Shown here piece by piece: positions 1 through 5,341 of a stretch of 5,341 bases of DNA. Under the pieces are notes generated by a model. It made no database searches, had not been told where the DNA came from, and saw nothing but the letters and a program-made list of their open reading frames with translations. Numbering within the stretch: position 1 is the first letter of the stretch; each line of letters starts with the position of its first letter. This stretch comes from Desulfosporosinus sp. UBA5188 (GTDB taxonomy: Bacteria > Bacillota > Desulfitobacteriia > Desulfitobacteriales > Desulfitobacteriaceae). Location: assembly GCA_002413075.1 (NCBI GenBank), contig DHWG01000064.1, forward strand, positions 11,484 to 16,824. Direction: 5' to 3'. The position numbers and the translations under genes are program-made.

Positions 1-23
1 CTGGTCTGGTCTGGTCTGGTCTG
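1..23. repeat. CTGGT pentanucleotide tandem repeat
   Basis: Four perfect CTGGT units followed by a partial CTG occupy the first 23 bases and end directly at the stop codon of the msrAB gene. On the coding strand of that gene the repeat reads CAGAC/ACCAG and lies in the 3' untranslated region. The array begins at the window edge, so its true length is unknown. No hairpin or terminator function can be seen in the visible part. It could be a genuine variable-number repeat or a place where an assembly stopped. Confidence 0.85.
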
Positions 24-992
24 CTATTTCTTATCGATCATGCTACTAGAATAGTCTCCGTAGCCCTCACTTTCAAGCGCTTCTTCAGGAATAAAACGAA
101 CTGCAGCGGAATTAATGCAATAGCGTAAGCCTGTAGATGTCGGACCGTCGTTAAATACATGGCCAAGATGTGCCGCTGACTTAGTGCTTACAACTTCCGT
201 CCGGTGCATGAAATGGCTCGTATCCTTTTTGTCCGTAACCACCTCTGGCTGAAGTGGTTTAGAAAAGCTGGGCCAGCCACAACCTGAATCGAATTTATCC
301 TGAGAACTGAACAGAGGCTCACCTGATATGAGGTCAACATAGATTCCCGCTCTTTTATTATCCCAGTATTCATTTTCGAAAGCGGGTTCGGTCCCCTTAT
401 TCTGAGTCACTTCATATTGAATCTTCGTTAATTTACCCTTTAATAATTGGTTCTCTTTTTCCTTACTCCAGTGCTCTTTTAGAAAAGCATCCCTACCTGA
501 TCCTTGACGATACGCTCCGTATCTTAAGGGGTTTTTCGAATGATAGTCTTGATGATAGTCTTCTGCTGGATAGAACGTAACCGCTGGAAGGATTTCTGTG
601 ACGATAGGGCCATCAAACCTTCCGCTTTCCTCAAGGGCCTTCTTAGAGGCCAACGCCTCGCGGTGCTGGTCCTGATTATGATAAAAGATCGCTGTGTGAT
701 AAGGCTGCCCCTTATCAAAAAACTGCCCCTGAGTATTTGTCGGGTCAATCTGCTGCCAGTAAATCTCCAGAAGTTTCTTATAGGGAAATAGAACCGGATC
801 AAACGAAATCTGTACCGCCTCAAAATGCCCCGTCGACTTAGAGCAGACGTCTTCATAGGTTGGGTTCACCAAAGTTCCCCCCGTATAACCAGACACCACT
901 TTAACAATACCCGGTGTTTCCTCAAAAGGTTTCACCATGCACCAGAAGCAACCTCCAGCAAAGGTAGCAAGTTGAGATTCTTTACAATCCAT
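24..992 (-). CDS. msrAB: Bifunctional peptide methionine sulfoxide reductase MsrA/MsrB
   Basis: A 322-residue cytoplasmic repair enzyme that reduces both the S and R epimers of methionine sulfoxide in proteins, normally recycled by thioredoxin. The MsrA half (about residues 8-165) carries GCFWC with catalytic Cys15, a second Cys18, a likely resolving Cys50 in EDVCSKSTGH, and the family's YHQDYHSKNP and GSGR segments. The MsrB half (about 178-310) carries SGCGWPSF with the likely resolving Cys238, HLGHVFNDGP, and catalytic Cys292 in RYCINSAAVRF. The CxxC zinc ligands of E. coli-type MsrB are absent (GIYVDLISGEPLF instead), as is normal for the Zn-free fused class. There is no selenocysteine, signal peptide or membrane segment. 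The ATG start is the only sensible one: an in-frame TGA lies three codons upstream and GCFWC sits at the usual distance from the N terminus. The SD is weak (GGATGAG, 5 bases before ATG). Length is normal for an A-B fusion lacking the thioredoxin-like domain of Neisseria PilB. Confidence 0.97.
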   Translation of the reverse strand: MDCKESQLATFAGGCFWCMVKPFEETPGIVKVVSGYTGGTLVNPTYEDVCSKSTGHFEAVQISFDPVLFPYKKLLEIYWQQIDPTNTQGQFFDKGQPYHTAIFYHNQDQHREALASKKALEESGRFDGPIVTEILPAVTFYPAEDYHQDYHSKNPLRYGAYRQGSGRDAFLKEHWSKEKENQLLKGKLTKIQYEVTQNKGTEPAFENEYWDNKRAGIYVDLISGEPLFSSQDKFDSGCGWPSFSKPLQPEVVTDKKDTSHFMHRTEVVSTKSAAHLGHVFNDGPTSTGLRYCINSAAVRFIPEEALESEGYGDYSSSMIDKK

Positions 993-1074
993 AGTTTCTC
1001 ATCCATTCCCTTCCCAATATGATGGGCTTACTGTTCTAATATGCCTTGTAAGTGCCTTTTTCATGAAATATGTT
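993..1074 (-). other. CDGSH-msrAB intergenic spacer (no terminator seen)
   Basis: The 82 bases between the CDGSH gene and msrAB contain no stem followed by a T-run on the minus strand, so read-through from the CDGSH gene into msrAB is possible. A perfect 10-bp palindrome, TTTCATGAAA, lies at 1059-1068 just after the CDGSH stop codon. No convincing -35/-10 pair for a separate msrAB promoter was found. Co-transcription is inferred, not shown. Confidence 0.4.
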
Positions 1075-1779
1075 TCAGTCCGTATTTTTCGCCTTATACC
1101 CTTTTGAAACATGCGAGGCATCGCAGAAGGGTTTGTTGCGTGATTTTCCACATCGACAAAGTGTGACTTGATTTCTCACTGCGTATTGAGAACCGTCACA
1201 CGACTCGATGGGGATACCGCCTCTGACCCAAATTGGACCGCTCACGTTTTTGGCGGGATCCTCAATAATTCCTATAGAGGGCTCATAAGGTGGTTCTATA
1301 GATTTCCCGGTCTTTTTATTCCAAGCAATGAGTCTCCCCGCCGGACAGTCCCAAGTTCCCTGTATAGCACTTGCCCGAAATTCAGGGTTATCGGACTGTT
1401 CTGTAAGATCCCAGACCCCGCCTTCTTTTCGATGACAAAAACGGGCCAACGCACACAGTTGTTGCGCATCAGTTAGCATAAGGTCTGGGCCATTAATGAC
1501 CTGAGGATTATTCAGATAGTCTCCTATACTAGCCGTTTCAGTGCCATCATAACCAATCTTTTGGTGGGTCCCGTCGCAATAGGGGCTGTTAGACGATTCG
1601 CCACAACTACAAAGTGCATACTGCTCTTTCATGGGAAAACAAGTTTCCTCTTCCCATTTCACACCATGTCCTTGGTTATCGACCAAAATAGTTTGCTTGG
1701 CCATCGGTATATTACCCGACACGAGATACGGGCCGTTTTTAACAATTTTTATCTTTGGGATATTCTTATCGTCTGACAT
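1075..1779 (-). CDS. Tandem CDGSH iron-sulfur domain protein
   Basis: A 234-residue soluble protein with two CDGSH-type [2Fe-2S] motifs, each offering three Cys and one His as ligands. The first is CSCGESSNSPYCDGTH (Cys57, Cys59, Cys68, His72); the second is CRCGKSRNKPFCDASH (Cys208, Cys210, Cys219, His223). Each is preceded by a similar segment (NGPYLVSGNIP and GPIWVRGGIP), so the protein looks like an internal duplication around a middle domain. That middle part has LCALARFCH and WDCPAGRLIAW (Cys109, Cys115, His116, Cys145), which could hold a further metal centre; that is inference. CDGSH proteins bind redox-active, often pH-labile [2Fe-2S] clusters and are linked to electron transfer and iron or redox balance; the exact role of this one is unknown. 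The start is set at the second ATG, because the upstream ATG at 1794 reads MGG across the ribosome binding site. A promoter-like sequence lies upstream and msrAB follows downstream. Confidence 0.93.
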   Translation of the reverse strand: MSDDKNIPKIKIVKNGPYLVSGNIPMAKQTILVDNQGHGVKWEEETCFPMKEQYALCSCGESSNSPYCDGTHQKIGYDGTETASIGDYLNNPQVINGPDLMLTDAQQLCALARFCHRKEGGVWDLTEQSDNPEFRASAIQGTWDCPAGRLIAWNKKTGKSIEPPYEPSIGIIEDPAKNVSGPIWVRGGIPIESCDGSQYAVRNQVTLCRCGKSRNKPFCDASHVSKGYKAKNTD

Positions 1780-1786
1780 ACTAATT

Positions 1787-1792
1787 CCTCCC
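1787..1792 (-). promoter_or_regulatory. Ribosome binding site that fixes the CDGSH start
   Basis: GGGAGG lies 7 bases before the ATG at 1779-1777. The alternative upstream ATG at 1794-1792 overlaps this motif, so using it would place the SD inside the coding region and leave that start without its own SD. This supports the shorter, 234-residue product beginning MSDDKN. Confidence 0.85.
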
Positions 1793-1821
1793 ATGAACGA
1801 AATCCGGTTAGTAGTTATTTT

Positions 1822-1850
1822 ATTATATTTTAATGATATTGCCTAATCCT
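1822..1850 (-). promoter_or_regulatory. Candidate promoter of the CDGSH gene
   Basis: A perfect TATAAT -10 box (minus strand, 1827-1822) sits about 43 bases upstream of the CDGSH start codon, in a very AT-rich stretch. The hexamer 17 bases further upstream is AGGATT, a poor match to the -35 consensus, so the promoter would be weak, activator-dependent or carried by the -10 element. It lies downstream of the exporter terminator, as expected for an independent transcription unit. A chance TATAAT in AT-rich DNA cannot be excluded. Confidence 0.4.
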
Positions 1851-1892
1851 ATTCCCCGAAAAATTCATATTTTATGCCTATGGCGTTGTTTC

Positions 1893-1928
1893 AAACAAAA
1901 AACCCCCTCGTCATCAGGGATCGAGGGG
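1893..1928 (-). terminator. Rho-independent terminator of the exporter operon
   Basis: On the minus strand a 7-bp GC-rich stem, CCCCTCG (1928-1922) pairing with CGAGGGG (1910-1904), encloses an 11-base loop and is followed by GTTTTTTGTTT. This is a standard intrinsic terminator for transcripts coming from the right, ending about 167 bases after the stop codon of the last permease gene. The plus strand has no T-run after the stem, so it works in one direction only. Confidence 0.85.
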
Positions 1929-1947
1929 ATCTCGAAAACTATTACCT

Positions 1948-1963
1948 ATTGTGATATTGTGAT
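1948..1963. repeat. 8-bp tandem duplication (ATTGTGAT x2)
   Basis: Two perfect, adjacent copies of ATTGTGAT lie in the 3' tail of the exporter transcript, just before the terminator. The second copy runs into an imperfect 12-bp palindrome, GTGATTAACCAC (1959-1970, one mismatched pair). Slippage is the simplest explanation; an operator is possible but unsupported. Confidence 0.6.
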
Positions 1964-2052
1964 TAACCACCGATTGCAGCAAATAAGGTTATGGTGTCTC
2001 CGTATTTATAACAGAATCCAGACTAATATTATGACCATATACAAGGCAATGG

Positions 2053-2070
2053 GCTACCTCTGCTACCTCT
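2053..2070. repeat. 9-bp tandem duplication (GCTACCTCT x2)
   Basis: Two perfect, adjacent copies of GCTACCTCT lie 25 bases after the stop codon of the second permease gene. On the minus strand they read AGAGGTAGC twice, so each copy carries a purine-rich AGAGG that looks weakly like an SD, but no start codon follows at a suitable distance. In the frame of the small ORF at 2120-1989 the duplication encodes the repeat EVA-EVA. Confidence 0.6.
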
Positions 2071-2094
2071 TTATCTTCTCTTTTTGCGAAATTC

Positions 2095-3237
2095 CTAAAC
2101 AAATGTTTCAATATGATCATTACTTCCGAACCGATAGGCTGCCACTAAGAAAAAAGTGAGCGCAAAGGCTACAATAATTAAAAGGTTGATCATAATCTGG
2201 TCAAATCCTACACCCATCTGAAGCTTTTGAACCGCATCAATGGCCCATTTCTGGGGTAGGAAATCAGCAATTCTCTGAAGTGTTTTGGGCATAATCTCCA
2301 CCGGCCAGAAACATCCGGCTAGCATGCAGCTTGGCGTTATAATCATATTTTGCAACGTACTTGCTTGTTTAGAATTGTTAGAAAACGAGACAATCAATAC
2401 CCCAAGTCCGATGGCTACAAGGCCAAACAGTACCAAGATTAGAAAGAGTTCTGCGACTGGAAGATAGATTTGCACCTTAAAGACTTTGATCATGAACAAA
2501 AGAGTTAGAGCGATTTGGACAACTACCAGGATTAAATTGGCCAATATATTCCCGAAAATATAGGTTCTGGCACTGACCGGTGCAGCACATATCCTGTAAT
2601 ACGTTCTATCCCTTTTCTCTTTCAAGATCATCTCAGTGGTATTGCCCACTCCGATTAACATAAACAAGATTAAAAATCCGATCATCTGGGTCGTCATTCC
2701 TTTGTTATGCGTCTGGTCTGGTACTTTCTTGACGACTAAGGACAATTTGTCTTGCTGCAAATTATTATAGAGTGTCTCAAAGGTTGCTTGGTTTCCTACG
2801 GCGGTCACTGATATATCCTGTAAATTTCTCAGATAGGTATTAATATAATTTCGCACCCAGCCTGTCGCTACTTCTCCCTTGATAGACACGATTTTTACCT
2901 GCTGAAGATGATTGTTATAAATTCCTTCTGCAAACCCCTTAGGAATCACCAAGACGCAATCAAGCTTCCCTGAGGAAATTTGACTTTCTTTCTCCCCTTC
3001 ATTAATTGGGGTAACTTTAAAATTTTGCTGCTGATTGATGGATTGAACGAACTCTCCAGTTAGTGCACTATGATCGTTATCAACAACACCAATATTTATA
3101 GAGGTTGCTCCACTACTGTAAACGAAAGTAGAAACGAGCATGCCTACGATTGGCAGAATTAAGAATACGATAATGTTTGCCTTTTTACGTGCAATAAGTT
3201 TAAGCGTATTGAGGGTCAATAACCAAGCATTTCTCAA
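2095..3237 (-). CDS. ABC-2 type exporter permease (second permease, TTG start)
   Basis: A 380-residue inner-membrane subunit of an ABC-2 exporter. Predicted topology: one helix near the N terminus (about 21-41), a roughly 140-residue extracytoplasmic domain with a mixed alpha/beta look (about 42-180), then five helices near 183-203, 226-251, 260-286, 296-313 and 345-367. After the second helix comes the cytoplasmic coupling segment EMILKEKRDRTYYRICAAPV, typical of the family and the likely contact with the ATPase. The start codon is TTG, directly after the TAA of the upstream permease; AAAGGAG lies 9 bases ahead, and the next in-frame Met (residue 33) would remove half of the first helix. It should pair with the other permease of the operon as a heterodimer. 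Substrate unknown: drug, lipid or peptide export are all possible. A terminator follows. Confidence 0.93.
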   Translation of the reverse strand: MRNAWLLTLNTLKLIARKKANIIVFLILPIVGMLVSTFVYSSGATSINIGVVDNDHSALTGEFVQSINQQQNFKVTPINEGEKESQISSGKLDCVLVIPKGFAEGIYNNHLQQVKIVSIKGEVATGWVRNYINTYLRNLQDISVTAVGNQATFETLYNNLQQDKLSLVVKKVPDQTHNKGMTTQMIGFLILFMLIGVGNTTEMILKEKRDRTYYRICAAPVSARTYIFGNILANLILVVVQIALTLLFMIKVFKVQIYLPVAELFLILVLFGLVAIGLGVLIVSFSNNSKQASTLQNMIITPSCMLAGCFWPVEIMPKTLQRIADFLPQKWAIDAVQKLQMGVGFDQIMINLLIIVAFALTFFLVAAYRFGSNDHIETFV

Positions 3238-4344
3238 TTAAACCGTCTCCTTTCTGAAAGAGAATGAAACAATCACCACAAAGATGGCTGCAAGGCACAG
3301 ATTTATACTGATTGCTTTGGCTACTGAACTATAATCATTACTATAAATTAACGAGAAGATCGCTCTGTTAATCCATCCCACAGGTGAAAAGTTGGCGATG
3401 AGTTGCATGGTTTTACTAAAGTTATTAACTTGTATATAACTACCACCAAAGAAGGCCATTAAGGGAATTAGAAAATTCAAGACTCCCCTCTCATTTCTGA
3501 ACAGAAAGGCTACACTCATCCCTAGACTGACCGCCATTGCGACCTCAGAAGCCAACAGTAGCAATATAGCCAACATATGGTCCCCCCAATACGTCTTTAG
3601 TAAGAATTTACTAATGAGTATTACGACCACTACTTGCAACGACGTGATGACAAGAGTCCCTAGTATTTTACCGGTTAAAACTTCGTACTTTTTAACGGGA
3701 GCACACAATAACCTGGGCAGCGTTTTTGCGGTCTTCTCGTCCTTGATGGCATGAGCTCCTGTTATAGACGAATACAAGATGATGAGAGTTAACATAGTCA
3801 CCGCGTAATAATCCATTGCCGTAGGTTTTCTCAGATCTCCGGGAGTTGAAAGTTTCACGAAATCATGACTGCTTTGATCCTTGATGAGTGCACTCGCCAC
3901 GACCGGATTCACTACGGCTATTTGGGATAGTGCTTTATAACGTTGGATAAAGGAACCCAAAACGCCTTCCACAAGGTTGGCTTTAAACGCTTCTTTGTCA
4001 TTTTCATAGATCTCCACCTCATTGTCGCTCACATTGATAAAGCAAGCATAGTTTCCGTTTGTAACCCGATCCTGCGCTTCTTGCACACTCTGCGCTTCGG
4101 TAAAGGTAAAACCCATCTCTCCACCCTTTGTAATGAAGCTTTTAAAGGCCTGTGCTAAGGGTCCGTCGTTAGGGCTAGCATAGATAATGTCGATATCCTT
4201 AATCGTGGATTGGTCAAAAGCCCCTGAAAGAGCCGTTCCCAAGACCAATATCAGAATGATAGGAAACAAGACTAAGTAGGCCATGGCCCTGACATTCCTG
4301 AGGTTCTGTTTTATTTCTTTGATAAACACAAGGATCATTGTCAT
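3238..4344 (-). CDS. ABC-2 type exporter permease (first permease)
   Basis: A 368-residue inner-membrane subunit with the same plan as the downstream permease but a clearly different sequence: helix 1 at about 20-41, a long extracytoplasmic domain (about 42-175), then helices near 177-199, 222-249, 256-282, 286-305 and 341-363. The cytoplasmic stretch AIKDEKTAKTLPRLLCAPVK after helix 2 matches the ABC-2 pattern of a charged segment followed by a short hydrophobic one and A-P-V. It ends with the basic tail FRKETV. The ATG at 4344 is preferred over the second ATG two codons later because GGGAG lies 8 bases before it. It sits 20 bases after the ATPase gene and abuts the next permease gene, so all three form one operon. 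The substrate cannot be told from the sequence. Confidence 0.93.
   Translation of the reverse strand: MTMILVFIKEIKQNLRNVRAMAYLVLFPIILILVLGTALSGAFDQSTIKDIDIIYASPNDGPLAQAFKSFITKGGEMGFTFTEAQSVQEAQDRVTNGNYACFINVSDNEVEIYENDKEAFKANLVEGVLGSFIQRYKALSQIAVVNPVVASALIKDQSSHDFVKLSTPGDLRKPTAMDYYAVTMLTLIILYSSITGAHAIKDEKTAKTLPRLLCAPVKKYEVLTGKILGTLVITSLQVVVVILISKFLLKTYWGDHMLAILLLLASEVAMAVSLGMSVAFLFRNERGVLNFLIPLMAFFGGSYIQVNNFSKTMQLIANFSPVGWINRAIFSLIYSNDYSSVAKAISINLCLAAIFVVIVSFSFRKETV
3247..3253 (-). promoter_or_regulatory. Ribosome binding site inside the upstream gene, for the TTG start
   Basis: AAAGGAG lies 9 bases before the TTG at 3237 and is made of the last codons of the preceding permease gene (its C-terminal RKETV). 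Because stop and start codons are directly adjacent (TAATTG), ribosomes ending the first permease can restart at once, which suggests translational coupling and matched amounts of the two permeases. Confidence 0.8.
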
Positions 4345-4364
4345 TTTGTTGTCTCCCTCCTACC

Positions 4365-5300
4365 CTAATCCCTTAGTTTTCTACCGGTCAATGTGAGAAA
4401 AACGCTCTCTAAATTCGGCGTTTTAGTTTCAATACTTTTAATAGCTATAAGATTTTCGGTAAAATAGAGTATAAGTTTATCAAGATTGTTCATATCGACT
4501 GAGCTATCAACCTTGATGAGATACTCAGCTATTTCAACATTCACAACTCCCTTAATCGCTCTCAATGCGTCAGCGTTCACCCTGCTCACTGAGTCAACCA
4601 TAATCCAGACGCTGTTTATATTCGTAACAATCCCTTTAAGTTCTTCGTTCGTGCCCTCAGCAATGACCTTTCCATGGTCAATAATTGCGATCCTTGAACA
4701 AAGCTCCTCGACTTCCTCCATATAGTGACTGGTATAAATGATGGTGCTGCCCAGCTCATTTAATTTCCTTACCGACTGGAGAATATGATTTCTGGATTGA
4801 GGGTCAATGCCTACGGTTGGCTCATCCATGATGATCAGCTTTGGCCTGTGCGCAATGGCACAGGCGATATTTAGGCGTCTTTTCATACCTCCCGAGAAAT
4901 CACTGGGACGACTTTTCGCTTTATCTGCCAAACCCACGAATTCCAACGTTTCCTGCACCCGGTTCTTCAAAAGGTTACCCTTTAGGCCGTAAAGTCCCGC
5001 AAAAAAAGATATATTCTCAAAAGCCGTAAGGTCATCATAGATCGCAATGTCCTGAGGTACAATTCCGATATTTTTCTTTGCAGCGTTGGGATCTTTATTG
5101 ATATCCCTACCCAGGATTTCTACCTTACCCCGATCCCGGGATAACAGACCACAAAGGATATTAATAATGGTGCTTTTCCCAGCGCCATTAGGGCCTAAAA
5201 GGCCAAATATCTCGCCTTCTTCAATCTCGAGGCTAATATTATCTACAGCAGCATTGTCTCCGAATTTTTTAATAAGTCCTTCAACTTTAATCATCTTCAT
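4365..5300 (-). CDS. ABC exporter ATP-binding protein (DrrA/NodI-like)
   Basis: A 311-residue cytoplasmic ATPase that powers the two permeases encoded next to it. All nucleotide-binding motifs are intact: Walker A GPNGAGKST (36-44), Q-loop Gln83 in VPQD, signature FSGGM (135-139, an LSGGQ variant usual in this subfamily), Walker B LIIMDEP (155-161), a D-loop at 163-166 and the switch His192 in TSHYMEE. After about residue 225 comes the roughly 80-residue C-terminal extension typical of DrrA-type drug-resistance ATPases (DUF4162-like), ending LESVFLTLTGRKLRD. The ATG at 5300 is chosen over the one two codons later because GGGGAG lies 8 bases upstream of it. Length is normal. The leader in front consists of AAAGGC repeats that may affect translation; the promoter lies outside the window. 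It resembles daunorubicin-, bacitracin- and lantibiotic-type exporters, but the substrate is not predictable. Confidence 0.96.
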   Translation of the reverse strand: MKMIKVEGLIKKFGDNAAVDNISLEIEEGEIFGLLGPNGAGKSTIINILCGLLSRDRGKVEILGRDINKDPNAAKKNIGIVPQDIAIYDDLTAFENISFFAGLYGLKGNLLKNRVQETLEFVGLADKAKSRPSDFSGGMKRRLNIACAIAHRPKLIIMDEPTVGIDPQSRNHILQSVRKLNELGSTIIYTSHYMEEVEELCSRIAIIDHGKVIAEGTNEELKGIVTNINSVWIMVDSVSRVNADALRAIKGVVNVEIAEYLIKVDSSVDMNNLDKLILYFTENLIAIKSIETKTPNLESVFLTLTGRKLRD

Positions 5301-5308
5301 AAATTAAT

Positions 5309-5314
5309 CTCCCC
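5309..5314 (-). promoter_or_regulatory. Ribosome binding site of the ABC ATPase gene
   Basis: GGGGAG, within AAAGGGGAG, lies 8 bases before the ATG at 5300. It directly continues a run of AAAGGC/AAAGGT hexamers, so the true SD may have arisen from, or now competes with, the repeat units. Confidence 0.8.
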
Positions 5315-5341
5315 TTTACCTTTGCCTTTGCCTTTGCCTTT
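5313..5341. repeat. CCTTTG hexanucleotide tandem repeat in the exporter leader
   Basis: One variant unit (CCTTTA) is followed by three perfect CCTTTG units and a partial CCTTT that is cut by the window edge. In the direction of the exporter genes this reads AAAGGC repeated, and each unit holds AAAGG, a partial match to the SD consensus. The array overlaps the genuine SD (GGGGAG) by two bases. Its full length is unknown because it continues past the window. Confidence 0.85.

Larger units (their letters stand above)
1780..2094. other. 315-base intergenic region between exporter operon and CDGSH gene
   Basis: This stretch holds, from right to left: the 3' tail of the exporter transcript with a 9-bp tandem duplication (2053-2070) and an 8-bp one (1948-1963), a terminator (1928-1893), and the AT-rich promoter-like region and ribosome binding site of the CDGSH gene. 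A possible 43-codon minus-strand ORF (2120-1989) starts inside the end of the permease gene; it has a poorly spaced SD and is not called as a gene. No RNA gene, riboswitch or mobile element was recognised. Confidence 0.6.

Noticed and set aside
540..1022. Plus-strand open frames opposite msrAB (540-791 and 825-1022)
   Set aside because: They are shadows of the well-supported msrAB gene, with low-complexity basic sequences and no ribosome binding sites of note.
1023..1055. Hairpin CTTAC/GTAAG between the CDGSH gene and msrAB as a terminator
   Set aside because: The 5-bp stem has a long loop, is extended only by poor pairing and is not followed by a T-run on the minus strand.
1059..1068. Perfect palindrome TTTCATGAAA upstream of msrAB as an operator
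   Set aside because: Only 10 bp, AT-rich, not matching a known stress-regulator box such as PerR, and no promoter recognised beside it.
1168..1476. Plus-strand 102-codon open frame opposite the CDGSH gene
   Set aside because: Antisense to conserved cysteine motifs, no recognisable domain and no good SD; a shadow frame.
1780..1794. Five extra N-terminal residues (MGGIS) of the CDGSH protein starting at the upstream ATG
   Set aside because: The MGG codons are the ribosome binding site GGGAGG of the ATG at 1779, and the upstream ATG lacks its own SD.
2071..2097. Read-through of the permease TAG, adding EFRKKRR before the next stop
   Set aside because: The permease already ends at a normal distance after its last helix, and no read-through context or structure is seen.
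2713..2722. Two CTGGT units inside the second permease gene, matching the left-edge repeat
   Set aside because: Only two copies, in frame within an ordinary coding segment (PDQT); most likely coincidence.

Overview
The window carries five complete protein-coding genes, all on the minus strand, so it is read here from right to left. Strong AGGAGG-type ribosome binding sites, moderately AT-rich DNA, a TTG start and the protein families (MsrA-MsrB fusion with a Zn-free MsrB half, tandem-CDGSH protein, DrrA/ABC-2 exporter) suggest a Firmicute, most likely a clostridial anaerobe of the Desulfosporosinus/Desulfitobacterium kind. That placement is an inference from gene style; the window has no rRNA or other taxonomic marker.

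Layout in the direction of transcription. (a) 5341-5301: a short leader made of AAAGGC hexamer repeats that runs off the window edge. (b) 5300-2095: a three-gene ABC exporter operon consisting of a DrrA-type ATPase (5300-4365), a first ABC-2 permease (4344-3238) and a second ABC-2 permease (3237-2095). The gaps are 20 and 0 bases, and the last gene starts with TTG directly after the preceding stop codon. (c) 2094-1780: a 315-base gap holding two short tandem duplications, a possible 43-codon small ORF, a rho-independent terminator for the exporter operon and a probable promoter for the next gene. (d) 1779-1075: a tandem CDGSH iron-sulfur protein. (e) 992-24: a methionine sulfoxide reductase A/B fusion, followed immediately by a CTGGT pentamer repeat that runs off the left edge.

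Functionally there are two blocks. The exporter block encodes one ATPase and two different half-transporter permeases, expected to assemble as a heteromeric efflux pump; its substrate cannot be read from the sequence. The redox block pairs a predicted [2Fe-2S] protein with a repair enzyme for oxidised methionine. The 82-base gap between them shows no terminator, so they may be co-transcribed as an oxidative-stress unit.

No tRNA, rRNA, CRISPR array, insertion sequence or phage gene was seen. Nothing here is clearly a new system. The least ordinary signals are the microsatellites at both edges (especially the SD-like array in front of the ATPase gene), the mutually exclusive hairpins at the terminator, and the CDGSH/MsrAB pairing.
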